This document shows, piece after piece, positions 49,249 through 62,395 of a DNA stretch of 64,000 nucleotides. Under the pieces are notes generated by a model. It did not search any database, was not told the DNA's origin, and worked only from the letters and a program-made list of their open reading frames with translations. Within the stretch, counting starts at the first letter, position 1. Each line of letters begins with the position of its first letter. Both the position numbers and the translations under genes were made by a program. This DNA is from Symbiodinium natans (Eukaryota > Sar > Dinophyceae > Suessiales > Symbiodiniaceae), in assembly GCA_905221605.1 (NCBI GenBank), contig CAJNDS010002413.1:280001-344000 (forward strand), given 5' to 3'.

Positions 49249-52014
49249 CCTAAACCCTAAAACCTAAACCCTAAACCCCCCCCTAACCCCCCTAACCCCC
49301 CTAACCCCCCTAACCCCCCTAAACCCTAAACCCTAAAATCCGTGTGGCCACCAAGATGCCACCAGCGTGGCATCGCTTCTGCCGCCGTGCTGTTCTTGCT
49401 CACAATAAGCGAAGGGTTTAGGGTTTAGGGTTTAGGGTTTAGGGTTTAGGGTTTAGGGTTTAGGGTTTAGGGTTTAGGGTTTAGGGTTTAGGGTTTAGGG
49501 TTTAGGGTTTAGGGTTTAGGGTTTAGGGTTTAGGGTTTAGGGCAATTAGTAAACCTGATCACTCCTGAGCCATGCCCCAATCCAAAACCCTCATTCCCGA
49601 ACCCTACTCTGTATTCCCTACACTCGAAACCCTTACCCTAAAACAAAACCCCAAATCCTCAACTCTCAACCCGAAACCAAACCCCGAACCCTCAACCTTA
49701 AACCCTCAACGCAAAACCCCGGACCCTCGACCCCCAACCCCAAACCCTCAACCCCAAACCTTGAACCCCAAACCCTCAACCCCAAACCCTAAACCCCAAA
49801 CCCTAAACCCTAGACCCCAAAACCTAAACCCTAAACCCTCAACCCTAAACCCCGAAAACCGCGCCCGCAGGGTGGCCGCTGCCGACGCCAGGCGCTGCTG
49901 CCGCGCGAGTCGCCGGCGGAGCTGGGCATTGGCGGCTTCGTAGAAGCTTGGGGTTTGGGGTTTGGGGTTTGGGGTTTGGGGTTTGGGGTTTGGGGTTTGG
50001 GGTTTGGGGTTCGGGGTTTGGGGTTTGGGGTTTGGGATTTGTGTGTTGCGCGAAAAGCCCCAAAAGAACCCTCAACCCTAAACCCTAGCCCTAAACCCTA
50101 AACCCTAAACCCTAAACCCTAAACCCTAATCAAAAGCCGCGCGCCTCGGCTTTGGCCCTCTGCTCCTGCTGCAGCCGATCGAGATCCTGGGAGAGACCTC
50201 TGCGCCCGGAGGATTCTTGGGGCTTAGGGTTTAGGGTTTAGGGTTTAGGGTTTAGGGTTCAGGGTTCAGGGTTTAGGGTTTAGGGTTTAGGGTTTAGGGT
50301 TTAGGGTTTAGGGTTTAGGGTTTGGGGGTCAGGGTTCAGGGTTCAGGGTTCAGGGTTCAGGGTTTCAATAAACAAATTCACCCTGGGATGAAGACTCGTA
50401 CTCCTAAAGATGTACACCGCAGAGGTTCCCTTAATATGGCCCTTATATACCCTTCGAGAAACCCTAAACGAACTCATACACTTAACTCACGAAAACTAAG
50501 CCTGAAACCCAAAAAAACCCTTTAAACAGAAAAAGAAGAGAAAACCTTAAAACCCTAGAACCCTAGAACCCTAAAACCCGAAAACCCTAAAACCCGAAAA
50601 CCCTATCTAAAACCCTAAAACCCTAAAACCCTAAAACCCTGAAACCCTGAAACCCTAAAATCCCTAAACCCTAAGCCCCAAAAATCTAAACCCTAAATCC
50701 CGAAGCTCGAAAAAGTCCCCAAAGCCCAAAAGAAGAAATCTCAAACCCTAAACCCTAAAATGCTTTTAAAGACAAGAAGAACCCAAATCCCTAAAAGCCG
50801 TAAACCCTAAACCCCCCCCAAAAAAACTCCAAATCAACAGCCAAGGAGCCCGTGAACTCAAAAAGCCGGTCTTGCAGCTCCTCCTGACAAGGGTTCAGGG
50901 TTCAGGGTTTAGGGTTTCGGGCTGAGGGCATAGGGCTTAGGGCTGAGGGCTTAGGGCATAGGGCTTAGGGTTTAGGGTTTAGGGTCTAGGGTTTAGGGTT
51001 TAGGGCTTAGGGTTTCGGGTTTAGGGGGCTACTAGGGCCTATTCAGCTCGAAGCTCAAGGGCCTTTCGGGCCCAGGGTTCGGGAGCTTTCGGGCTCAGCT
51101 TGGCGTTTCGGGTTTAGGGTTCAGGGTTCAGGGTTTAGGGTTTGGGGTTTAGGGCATAGGGTTTAGGGTTTGGGGTTTAGGGCTTAGGGTTTATAGATGT
51201 TTGGGCTTTGTGGCTTTGGACTTCTGGGCTTCGCCTGGCGTTTGGTCCAGGTGTTAAGGGCCTAGGGTCTTGCATGACCTTGCTGTCTCCTTACATGACC
51301 TTGCCCACTCTTGATATGACCTTGCCCGCAAAGTCAATAAAATTTATGTCGTTTATGATAGCGGGGCCGTGTTGGTTCCAAGGGTTCTAAGGCAACCTGA
51401 ACCCTAAAAAAGGGAATAAGGGCCTACTCTGGGTCATAGCAAACCCTAACCCTAAACAGTTTATGGTTTCGGGGCTGGTATTTAGGGTCCTAAGCCCTAA
51501 ACCCTAAACCCTAAACCCCGAACCCTATAGGGGCGCCTTCGGCTTTAAAGGGCTCAGGGGGCATTAGGGTCTTTTGGAGTCAACTCTGTAACCCAAAATG
51601 TTAAGACCCTTAGGACCCCTAGGACCCTAGACCCTAAACCCTAAAACCGCAAGCCCTAAAACTTAAAACCCTAAACCCTACAACCCTAAACCCTAAAACC
51701 GTGCACCCTAAGACCCTACACCCTAAAACCCTAAACCCTAAGACCCTAAACCCTCAAACCCTACAACCCTAAAGCCCTAAACCCTAAGACCCTAAACCCT
51801 CAAACCCTACAACCCTACAGCCCTAAACCCTAAACCCGAAATCCAAAACCCTGAGGTTTCAGGGTTTGGGGGGCCTTCGGGTGACACGTGGTCATGGGTT
51901 CCCCTACTACCCCCCCTCTATACCTCTATACTACCCCCCTAGGTTCCCCCCCCCAAATAACAAAACTAAGCTGAATGATCCCTAAACGGCCTCAATTATG
52001 GGGGGAATCTACCA

Positions 52015-52049
<35 letters not shown>

Positions 52050-54340
52050 ATCCCTAAGCCCTGAACCTAAGCCCTAAACCCTAAACCCTAAACCCCAAAC
52101 CCTAAACCCTAAACCCCAAACTTCAAACCCTAAACCCTAAACCCTTGACCTATGGGGGGCACATGGCGGCTCCTCCTCCTCAGCCTTGGCTTTCTCGGGG
52201 CCCGGCAGTCGGGCAAGAGTCGACAGGGCCGCCTCCCGAGGGCTTAGGGCAAAAGCCCTAAACCCTACACTCTCAAGGAAAACCAGGATTCTGGGAAACG
52301 ATTCGCGCCCCGAACGTTACAACTAGTCCTCTCAACAACAGGATTTTCTCGCCGCCTCCGGCTTTGGCATGCCCGTTTAGGGTGTTTGGTGTTTAGGGTT
52401 TAGGGTTCAGGGTCTAGGGTTTAAGGTTCGGGTTTTAGGGCTCAGGGTTCAGGGTTTAGGGTTTAGGGTTTAGGGTTTAGGGTTTAGGGTTTGGGGTTTA
52501 GGGTTTAGGGTTTAGGGTTTAGGGTTTGCCAAGATATTTTCCGGAGGCGACCAGATCATCCACTCGGATGCCTGCGCTGGGAAACCCTAGCCCCTAAACC
52601 CTAAACCCTAAACCCTAAACCCTAAACCCTAAACCCTAAACCCTAAACCCTAAACCCTAAACCCTGAACCCGTTTGGGCGGTTTAGGGTTAGACCGGCAA
52701 GTCCGGACCCTCTGTACACACCCGAAACCCCGAACCCTAAACCCTACACCCTAAACCCTGAACCCTAAACCCGAAGTCCCAAGCCCGAAGCCCCAGAAAG
52801 CCCCGCGTTTCCCAACCTTCTGGGTCTGTACAGCCGCCTGCGCGGGGTTTCGCGGGCTTTTGGGTTCAGGGTGGGGGCTTCCTTCAGCCTAAACGCAATT
52901 TGGGTTGAGGGTTTCGGATTCAGAGTTTAGGGTCTGTAACCCTACATCCCGGACCATAAACTCTACAGAAAGCCCACGACAAGTCGGGCTGTCGGGTCTG
53001 CTTGGAGGTTCCTGGGTAGTTACAAGTAAGGTTACGAGCACTCTAGATACGGGAATAGCCAGATATAGTTGTAGTTACCCTACTTATAACCTCACTTCTG
53101 ACTACCCGAAACCCAAAACTCTAAAACCTAAACCTATACACCCTAAACCCTCAACCCTACGCCCTAAACCCTAAACCCTAAACCCTAAACCCTAAACCCT
53201 AAACCCTAAAACCCTAAACCCTAAACCCTAAAGTGGGGAGCTGCGCATGAAGCACTGGGTCCCTAAAAAGCTGCAACCTGATACGCGAGACCCAACAAGG
53301 CTTTCAGGGTTCGGCTTGGGGTTTCAGGTTCAATTTAGGGTTTCGGGTTCAGGGTTTAGGGTTTAGGGTTTAGGGTTTGGGGTTTGGGGTTGGGGGTTGG
53401 GGGTTTGGGGTTTGGGGTTTGGGGTTTAGGGTTTAGGGCTTGTGACCCGGCAAGGCCTTAACCCAAACAGAAAGTGAGTTGCCAGACCCCACCGTGCCCC
53501 AAGCCACATCAAGTCTGTTTAGGGCTCTAGGGCTTTAGGGTTTGAGGGACGAGTCTAGGGCTAAAGCCCCAAACTCTAAAACCCCAAAACTCCTAAAACC
53601 CCAAACCCACAAATATCTAAAACCCTTAACCCTAAACCCTAAACCCTAAACCCTAAACACTATACCTGGAGGTTCATGGTACTGATTGACCCAGCTTTAA
53701 GTGCATTCATAGCCCAATCATGACTATATTAGGGGTGCTTAAGGGGCTTAGTGGGCTAAGAGTACAGTTGTGATAGGGTTCTAGGTGCCAAAAATGCTAA
53801 GACCTAAATCCCGAACCCTAAGCCCTCAACCCTAGACCCTGCCAAAAGCCCTTAAGCCCTAAACTCCTACTGGGAGATTCCTGGTCCTTATTGACCTAAA
53901 ACCTCAACCCCTGAGACCCTAACGTGAACCCTAGCCCTAAACCCTAAACCTTAAACCCTAAACCCTAAACCTTAAACCCTAAACCCTAAACCCTAGACCC
54001 TAAACCCTCAACCCTAAACCCTAAACCCTAAACCCTAAACCCTAAACCCCAACCCCTGGTGCCTCCATGCGCGCAAGGCTCAGGGAGGCGGCGGCATTCT
54101 CAGACGGGGCCTGCCATCCCGAAATCCTTTTGGGGTTTGGGGCTTGGGGTTTAGGGTTTGGGGTTTGGGGTTTTGGGGTTTAGGGTTTGGGGGTTTGGGG
54201 GTTTGGGGGTTTGGGGTGTAGGATTTAGGGTTGCGGGTTTGGATTTAGGGTTCAGGGTTTTGGGGGAAGGGTTTGAGTGTTTGGTGTTTAGAGATTTATG
54301 CGTTTAGAGATTTATGCGTTTAAACAGGGGGTTGTAAGGG
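49249..54340. repeat. Telomere-like repeat domain with islands
   Basis: Long alternating arrays. Clean (TTTAGGG)n lies at 49410-49542, (TTTGGGG)n at 49949-50040, and CCCTAAA at 52600-52670, 53160-53232 and 53940-54050. There is a G tract at about 52014-52045. Islands are short and show no supportable gene. Confidence 0.88.
53014..53107. mobile_element. Imperfect foldback (MITE-like)
   Basis: GGGTAGTTACAAGTAAGGTTA at the left pairs with TAACCTCACTTCTGACTACCC-like sequence at the right. It resembles the other short foldbacks in this window in size and in being flanked by heptamer repeats. Confidence 0.5.
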
Positions 54341-54485
54341 AGCTTAACCCTTAAACAAGAGACCTAGAGATAGGGGCTTTGGATTTTGAGGGGTCGGTGC
54401 GGAAAGGCCTGAGTGACACGGGCGTGACGATCACAGCAAACTTGAAGTGGAACGCGTTGGGGCATAGATTGATGCCCGACTCCCT

Positions 54486-54930
54486 TTGCATATCGACGAA
54501 AATGTGAACGCCTCCCACCCGCCAGTGTCACAACACGCCAGGTCCATGGAGAGCGTTGTCGTGCGTGGACAAAATTGTGAACGCCCCCACGCGCAAGCGC
54601 AATGGCCTCCCTCGCGCCAGCACTGCGGCATCTCAAGCACACCGAGAGGGTTGTCGTTCGCGCACGAAAACGCGAACGCCTCCCAGCACCGGCATCACGG
54701 CACCTCGCGAACACCGAAAGGGTTGTCGTTCGCGGACATAAAATGAGAATGCTTCCCACTTCCCACACGCCAGCGTCACGACGCCCCGCGTCCACCAGGA
54801 GAGTTATCGCTCGAGGGCAAAAACGCGAACCCCTCCCACGCGCCAGCGCAACGACGCCCCGCGCACAGCGAGGAGGTTGGCGTTCCCTGACAAAAATGCC
54901 AGGCCTCCCGGGCGCCAGCACGATTTTCGA
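54486..54930. repeat. GC-rich degenerate satellite, units about 75-85 bp
   Basis: Five or six copies of GCGAACGCCTCCCA, then CGCCAGC.TCACGAC, then CGAGAGGGTTGTCGTTCGC-type sequence. Frames on both strands, including a 255-residue minus frame, arise from the repeat. Confidence 0.8.
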
Positions 54931-55717
54931 GTAGGTGCAGCGAGTCCCGCCAACCCTACGCCCCGGCTTTTGAAACATATTAACCTTACCAAGAAGATGC
55001 ACGAAATCCATCACACCATCCATCCGTGCATCATCCATCACGACATCCATCCATGCATCAACGATGTAACGAAGAACCTTCCCGAAGACCATCTTACAAA
55101 TCCCTCGCCACGCTTTCGGGAATAACCGCACTAATCATATGCTTTTGCGCGCGCGATTAAAAGACTAATTTCCGGAGAAAGGAAAAAGGAAAAGGGCATG
55201 TGAACTATTTTACCATGGAATTGTTATTCGAATTACTTGCGCGAACACAATAAAAGCGCGACGTGTGGTTATTGTTATTACTTTTACGATTATTGTTGTT
55301 ACTGTTTTTACTATATCTTGTTATGAAAAGCATGCATCACTATGCTCTTTGCCTTTTGACAGTGATGAGAAAGTTCTAAACATTGACTACCAGGAGTTAA
55401 ACAGAAGGGTGAAAGGGAGAAAAGACCCCTTCGTTCATACAAAACCCCAAGAACCCTAAACACCCTGAAAACTTTAAGAACCCTGAAAACTCCCAGGAAC
55501 CCCATTGGCTGGTTCTTAGTAGGGAATGAGGGAATGAGGGAACGAGGGAAGGAGGGAATGAGGGAATGAGGGGGTGAGGCTTTGTCCCTAAACAGGGAAT
55601 ATATAGGGGTACCCTAATGCCCTCATTCCCTACTAAGAACCCCAAAAGCCCTAAGAAACCGCCTGGTCCAGCTGGGCCAGCAGTGCCCCGATGGCCGCAG
55701 CTAGACCCTCAGCGCCT
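54931..55717. other. Unique sequence, no gene seen
   Basis: Includes a CATC-rich stretch (55012-55060), an A/T-rich part (55140-55330) and a GGGAATGAGG minisatellite (55524-55575). Nothing codes convincingly. Confidence 0.5.
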
Positions 55718-55827
55718 TGGGTTTGGGGTTTGGGGTTTGGGGTTTGGGGTTTGGGGTTTGGGGTTTGGGGTTTGGGGTTTGGGGTTTGGGGTTTGGGGTT
55801 TGGGGTTTGGGGTTTGGGGTTTGGGGG
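55718..55827 (+). repeat. Variant heptamer array (TTTGGGG)n
   Basis: About 15 near-perfect TTTGGGG units, homogeneous and different from the neighbouring TTTAGGG type. Confidence 0.92.
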
Positions 55828-55929
55828 TGTGGGATTTGGGATTTAGGGTTTCAGGTTTGGGGTTTCGGGTTTGAGGTCTCGGGTTTGGGGTTTAGGTGTG
55901 GTTTGGGGTTTGGGCTCATAAGCCCAAGC

Positions 55930-57185
55930 CCTGTCGAGGGCTTCGGGTCGAAGGTTTGAGGTTGAGCTGAACTTTCCGGGCTGATGGCTTGGTAGGGTTT
56001 ATGGTTTGGGGCTTAAGGTTCAGGATTTTGTTTCTTCCCAAAGACACTACCATGAGCTGTGTACCGGTGTACTGCACTTGCTATTCTTCAAGTTCATTGT
56101 AGTTTTTCGGTTAGTCGGCACATTCCGGGCCTTTTTGATCGTGCGCTTGTAGTACGAACTAAGCAGACTACCCCTTCAATAACATACACAGGCCCCTGCA
56201 TCAGCCTCCACCCTGAACTCTAAACCCTAAACCCAAATTAAAACCCTAATTCCTAAACCCTGAACCCTAACCCTCGAGGTGCCGAGTCAGCCAAAACCCC
56301 TCAACCAAGCTTAAAAACAGCGAGGCGGTGAAGGGTTTAGGCTTTAGGATTTAGGGTTCAGGGTGTAGGGTTTAGGGAGGAGGGCTTAGGGTTTTTGGTT
56401 TTGAGCAAAGTATGTTGCTTAACTGAGTCGAAGCCCTAAGCCCCCGAAGCTCCAAAAGCCGTAATGACTGGATGCTGACGACGGGCCACTCATGCCCACT
56501 CACTTTCCAAACATTTGCGAATTGACATGCTCGCACACGCTCTTTCCGCAGACGGTGAATCGAGAAGAAGTCTGCAGAACCTACGAGGAGCGTCTGGTCC
56601 GGTCAAAGCCGAAGAAAACGTGCTAGCATCCCCCCTTATACTAAGAGTCCTAATAGGGATTATAATAGGGGGTACTATAATCCCCATTAATAAACCCTAA
56701 ACCCTAAACCCTCCTGTCCTTAGTAGTGCATAGAAGTGGCCCAGGGTCTGGTTTTCGCGTTTGTCCAAGAAGCGGAACCACGACTAACGATCGAAACTCC
56801 GAAACCCCCACGCTCTGCTTAAACGCCTACACCACAAAAGCCTCAAATCCTGAAACTCGAAATCGCTGCACCACACACAAGCCCTAACCCTACACCCCTC
56901 AGCCCGAGTTAAGCCCCAAGCAAGCCCTGGGCCCTCAGCCCGAAGCCCCCAGCCCGAAGCCCTAAGCCCCTCAACCCTCAAGCCCTAGACCCCGACAGCC
57001 CTAAATCCAAAAACCCCTCAACCCTGAAACCCAAAGCCCAAAACCCTCAACCCTAAACCCTGAACCCCTGACCCTAAACCCTCCCTAACCCTAAACCCTA
57101 AACCCTAAACTGCGGCCAAAGCGCCGCCGCCTCACAGGCGGCGGAGGCCAAAGCGCCCCTCGCTACTTTTGCGACTTGCTTTCCA
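55930..57185. other. Unique sequence with short telomere-like pieces
   Basis: Scattered heptamer fragments, one MITE-like copy (56628-56693) and otherwise unique sequence. No gene supportable. Confidence 0.45.
56628..56693. mobile_element. Second copy of the 3662-type foldback family (short)
   Basis: CCCCCCTTATACTAAGAG, then TCCTAATAGGGATTATA and GGGGGTACTATAATCCCC match pieces of the 3662-3813 element. It is shorter, probably a deletion derivative. Confidence 0.6.
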
Positions 57186-57189
57186 AATC

Positions 57190-58905
57190 GGAATGATGCA
57201 TACCACGGAACATTATCAGTAGCACGTACGTGGCACCACAAGCCTTCTGAGTACACCCACATCTACATGATACAAATATCTTTCGAAATGGACGAAAACC
57301 TATAAGTTCATTCCTTCAATTCCTCTTAATGTTGTAATTTCCATCTATATTTCTTTCGGAATTCCAAGGTTCGGATCCTGATGAATATCTTTCCAAATTT
57401 GTAGAATCTAAAATAGCATTTCTTCAATTGCTTATCATTACATAATATTGCAATTTTCATGTATATATGTCTTGAGGAATTCCAAGGACTTAGATCCTGA
57501 AGAATATATCTTTTCGAGATTATCAAAATCTGATTATTCATTCATTTAAATCTTTTTAAAATTGAAATATTTATCTATACACCTTCAAGAAATCCAAGGC
57601 TTCAGATCCTAAAGAAGATCTCTCGAAAGTGGCAGAGCCTAATAAATCCTTTTCTTTTAAATTCAATAACTCATGATCTTCAATACCTTTAGAAATTCTA
57701 AGGTTTCAGATCTTGAAGAATATCGGCAAAACCTAAAAATATCATTCCTTCTATATCTTTCAATTTGAATTATCCATCTTGTATATCTTTAATAATTCCG
57801 AGGTTTCGGAAACTACCCCCAGCTACAAGACCTAAATGTTTTCTTCTGTATAGCTTGGGGAATTCCAAGGTTTTAGGTCCTGAAGAATATCCTTCGAATT
57901 TGGCAAATTCTGGATATTCATTCATTTAATTCCTTTTAAAGTTGAAATTTTCATCTATATACCTTGAGGACTTCCAAGGCGTAGATCCTGAAGAAGATCT
58001 TTCAAACTTGGCAAAACCTGAACAAATTCCTTTTCCCTTGAATGTCAATTATTCATGATCTTCAATATCTAAATTTTAGGGTTTCGGATCTTGAAGAATA
58101 TCGGCAAAACCTAAAAATGTCATTTCTTCTATTTCTTTCAATTATGTCTTTCAAACTGAATTATCCATCTTATATCTGTTTAAAATACAAGGTTTCAGAA
58201 TCCATTTAGAAAGCCACGACCTAAAACTATAGAAAAAGCCAAGACCTAAAACTATATTCCTTCAATTCGAAAATCGTAATTCCTTGATTTATATGTTTCT
58301 TCTAAATATCTTGAAGAACTCCAAGGTTTCAAATCCTCAAGAATATCTTATGACAGTTGCCAAACCTTACAACAAATCCTTCAATTCCTTTTCTCACGGT
58401 CCATGAATTCTTAATGGATTCGATGCAAATAATTAATCATGCCCAAAATACGAAATATTCACATGAATCACTGTAGGCATAAACCACGAAAAACATCATA
58501 CGGTTTTCTAGAATTCAAATATTTACAATCTTGAAACTATTATAGAAATTCTAAGATTTCAAATCTTGAAGAATATCTTTCAATCGACACTTATAGATCT
58601 AAAATTCAATTCCTCCAAATGTTCCTTTTCTTTAAAACTGAATTTTTCATCCATCTGAAGATAGGAAAGATATTCCAAATTCAGATCCTGAAGAAAATCT
58701 CTTCTATTTCTTGATATTTCCCATCAATTCAATTTTAAAATCTATATTAACAATATTCAGTTATCTTCGCGTATCTTTAGACTTTCGAAATCCCTCATCC
58801 CAAGAAATTATTCATTGAAGATAGAACTCAATAGTTCATATCTTTAGCTATTCCAAGATCACAGATCCTGTGAATATCTTCGACGCCCGTCTCGTCAACG
58901 TAGAG
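57190..58905. repeat. AT-rich degenerate satellite, period roughly 110-120 bp
   Basis: The motif TTCCAAGGTTTCAGATCCTG followed by AAGAATATCTTTC recurs with divergence about a dozen times (for example near 57361, 57479, 57590, 57700, 57865, 57973, 58083, 58319, 58550, 58675 and 58852). Composition is sharply different from the surrounding GC-rich sequence. No gene seen. Confidence 0.75.
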
Positions 58906-59062
58906 CCAGACGCCCGGGGCTTAAGGGGCTTGTCACACACAGAGAATACATACACACTTATTGACGTACCCACTTCGCTTCCTTCGCGTTCTGTTCTCGT
59001 CACAAGGAACACTTGACACATCCGCACTTACATCTTATTACATCTCTATTTCTCGATGTATC

Positions 59063-59065
<3 letters not shown>

Positions 59066-59102
<37 letters not shown>
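59066..59102 (+). repeat. (CT)n microsatellite
   Basis: About 18 CT dinucleotides in a row. Confidence 0.95.
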
Positions 59103-59105
<3 letters not shown>

Positions 59106-59134
59106 TCGTGCAAAGGCACATCTATGTCGACATA

Positions 59135-59425
59135 TGTTCAACAGAGCGACGCGAATCGCTCATCTTCCTAAACCCACTTCAGAACCCATTCAGAGAAGCG
59201 ATACGGATCGCTCGTTTTGCCTAAGCACATTTCGAAGAAGCGCCGCTAAATCGCTCATTTTTCCTAAGCCCACTTCAGAGAAGCGACACGGCTCGCTCGT
59301 CTTTCCTAAACCCAGTTCAAAGAAGTGACACGGATCGCTCATCTTTCCTGAATCCATTTCAGAGAAGCGCTACAGATCGCTGATTCTTTCTATCCCACTT
59401 CAATTAAGCGATTTAGATCGCTTCT
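59135..59425. repeat. Hairpin-bearing satellite, about 50-60 bp units
   Basis: Six or seven copies of AGAAGCGAYACGGATCGCTC followed by TTTCCTAAACCCA. Each carries a small inverted repeat (AGCGAT / ATCGCT) in its middle. Confidence 0.8.
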
Positions 59426-59821
59426 GTGGGACCTGCGTGCTGAAAACTTTCGAGAGCACGTGCCATGAGATGCGACCGATAGAAGTAGGCCTCTCGCGGT
59501 GTCAGCTTTGCTTGGGCTCGCAAGTTACCGAGTTCGACTTTGCGGCTCTTCCAGAGATCGTCGTTGCGCTGCTTCTTCCAAGCGCGGGCGGCCTCACGAA
59601 CAGAAACACGCTTAAACTGCCATGTGTCATATAGGGGGGAAAGAAAACAAAAGCCGATGTTCAAGTTCTCGCAGCCTTGCACATCTACGCGCGCCTCTTC
59701 GCGGCGTTGGCCTTCCGCTGTCGCCGCATCCTCTTGGCCTCTGACCTTCTCGGCGGCCTTCCTTTCCTTCCTTTCTGTTTTCTTGTTTTCACATGAGAAG
59801 CCATGCGCTTCTTGCGCCTAG
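59413..59821 (-). CDS. Possible exon (hypothetical, weak)
   Basis: An open stretch reads AQEAHGFSCENKKTERKERK at its upstream edge (just after an AG, where an intron could end) and contains KRVSVREAARAWKKQRNDDL and RAQAKLTPREAYFYRSHLMA before a stop at 59413. The charged, non-repetitive composition looks protein-like, unlike the repeat frames elsewhere. No domain is recognised, and other frames are also open in parts. Confidence 0.25.
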
Positions 59822-60950
59822 CTGCCATACCTCTGGGCGCCAGGCTTTGCCGCCTTTTCGGCCTCTGGCCTCCTTTCTCAGAATGCGGCGCTCCTGAAGC
59901 TGAAGTAGGTCAGCAGGAGCTGCTGTCGCCTCACTTTGCAGGGTCCTCCTTGACGGGGTCGGGCACCTTTGGTTTGTTCGCCTGGCCTTGCACGCAGCAA
60001 AATAAGACACCGCTTCTCAAGGCACCGGGCGGTACAGCGCCGCCTCGCCTCCGTGGCCGTGGCCGCCTGCAAGTCGAGGCGCCACAGGCGGCTCTGGGCA
60101 CTGTCCCTGGGAGGAGCAGCGCTGCGCCGGCGGGGGGTTCAGCTGGAGGGCCTGCTCTGGTGTCACCACCTGACGCATTGCGTGAATTGTCATGAAGCCC
60201 CATCGCCCTCTGCGTTAGGTAAACGAGCCTTGTTCAGGAGCGCGCGCCAGCTCCCCGAGCTGCGCCTTGCGGCCATGCAAAGCTTGAGGCGCGACGCCCA
60301 TGTGCTTGGCGACAGGGAACCTCATCTCCTCGCGCACGATCGTTTCACGTGGGTCATGAGAGGAGAAGAAAAAGGGGAATATGAAATTGCACGCACGGGG
60401 CTGCCTTCAGGGCGAAGCCCTCCATCCGCTCCGCCCACGTCTTGTTGTCGGCAAATGTGGCGCGTGCCGGTTCAGCCCACCGCGCGCACAGGGCGTGCTT
60501 CACCTGTAAAAACGAACTCACGAAGGTTGCAAAACAATTGCTCGAGAGGCTTCTCTCTCACCGTTCATTGTCGAGCCCGCCTCGGCGAGCAGGGGCGGGA
60601 CTGAACGCCGGCAGGTCTCGCAGGCGCACCCTTCTCGCAGGCCGCAGGGTTTTCGGAGCGCCAACTCCTGCAGCCAGTCGCGGCTGGACATAGTCGGGGG
60701 CGAGTTGGAGAGAAGCGGGGGTCAAATACGTCAACTCTTGAGCTCTGGAGATGTCGCAAAGCAAGCGACCCTGTGAATCGAAATAAATAGAGTTTGGAAC
60801 GAGAGGGTGGCTTGGACATCCTACAAGGAAACAAAAAAAGTGTCAAGCTTCGCATCTTGCTACTGCTGCTGCAGCACTTCAAAACGTTTATAAGAAGAAT
60901 ATTGAATATTCCATCCTCTTTTCGAGATATATGTGCATTTTAGAGTTTAA
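59822..60950. other. GC-rich unique region, no supportable gene
   Basis: Several overlapping frames on both strands (for example 59969-60604 plus and 59931-60203 minus), as expected from high GC. None shows a recognisable motif. Confidence 0.4.
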
Positions 60951-61529
60951 GCCCTGAACCCTAAAAGGAGTAGGTTTGGGTGGCTGGGCCGCCTCATGAA
61001 CGGTGCAGGGTGGGTATATGTTGGTCGGCCTGCAGTAAGAAGAGCCGCTTTTGCAGCAAGCACGCCATCCACCGCAAGAACTGCGCTAGCATAGACGTCT
61101 CACCCGGGCCCGAGGCGCGAAAACCCTAAACCCTATACCCTAAAAACCCTAAACCCACCAACCCTCAAGATAGTCCCAGAAGCGCGAGGCCACGAGCCGG
61201 AAGGCCGCATCGCCTGGTTAGGGTTTGGGGTTTGGGGTATGGGGTTTGGGGTGTAGGGTTTAGGGCGGCTTAGGGTTTAGGGTTCCGGGTTTCTTCCCCA
61301 CCCTCGCTTGGTTTATCCGCCGACCCTGGCACACCCCCCCCCACCGCCCCCCCTTCGTTCGCCTCCCAATAAAGGAATTTGAGCTTTGGGCGTTGGGTCG
61401 ACGGCCTCAGCCGGAGGCTTCTCCTGGCCCTGAACTCTTCTATGTCCTTGAGTGAGTGCCCAAACCCCAGAGTGTCCCTGGAGTGCCCAACCCCAGAGTG
61501 TCCCTAGAGTGCCCAACCCCAGAGTATCT

Positions 61530-62395
61530 CACGAGCATTCATGAGTAAGGCTCCTTACTCCGTCGAATATCGACCCACCCACCGATTGGATCCCATAATT
61601 TCATAATATTTACTTCTCGTTTTAACCCAGTATGGGTTGTCCCGGGGCCCCCCTCAGAACAACTGTCCCCGGCTAGGCTTGTCCACGAACTTTTGGCACT
61701 TGTTCGCGAGTTGTCGCGAAATGTTACCGCTTGTTCGCGAATCTTTGGCGCTAGACCGCGAAGCCATTAGCCATTCAATATACATAGGTTAGAGAGGGTT
61801 TAGGGGTTAGGGTTCGCAGAGATTGGGTTTGGGGGCTCAGGGGTTTAGGCAGTTTGGGTTGGGGGCTGAGGGGTTTAAGTTCTGGGGGTGCGGGCGCAGG
61901 GTGTCAGGGGTGTCCTGGGCCAGTCCTGCAGGGAGGCAAGGTCTACTAGAGGTTTGATAGGTCCCAGAATAATGTTTCAAAGAACAACCTTTTGATCCAT
62001 TGGGGTTTGGGGTGTTTAGGGTATTGAGGGCTTAGGGCTTGACTCCACACCCCAAAAAACCCAAAACCCTAAGCCCGCTTCGCAGCCTTCATCTGTCGGC
62101 AAGTGCTCTGAGCTCTTCAGGCCCGCAAGGTCCTCCACTGCACTTCCGAGCTTTGCGCGCAGGTTGCTTTTGTTGTGGGATTTGGGTTTAGGTTCGAGCT
62201 TGCGAAAAACTCTTATCCCCAAACCGACGGCACACCAAGTCCCGCTAAGGTGACTTTGATTCGGCAGTGCTGCTATCTGCTGCACGCGCGCTGTGTCTTG
62301 CAGGTCACACGCTCACTGAGACTACACATGGGTTGCATATGGAGCCGGGATGTTCCCCTAACCAAGACTATGAGGACGGGGCTAGGAGGTAAACC
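61530..62395. other. Unique region with GTTCGCGA motifs
   Basis: TTGTTCGCGA-type words recur at about 61702-61750 in a short degenerate repeat. The rest is unique with scattered heptamer pieces. No gene seen. Confidence 0.45.

Noticed and set aside
54364-55131. 255-residue minus-strand protein
   Set aside because: Mostly a GC-rich degenerate satellite; several other frames are open through the same units.
55717-55959. Gly/Leu/Trp-rich proteins
   Set aside because: Translation of the TTTGGGG array.
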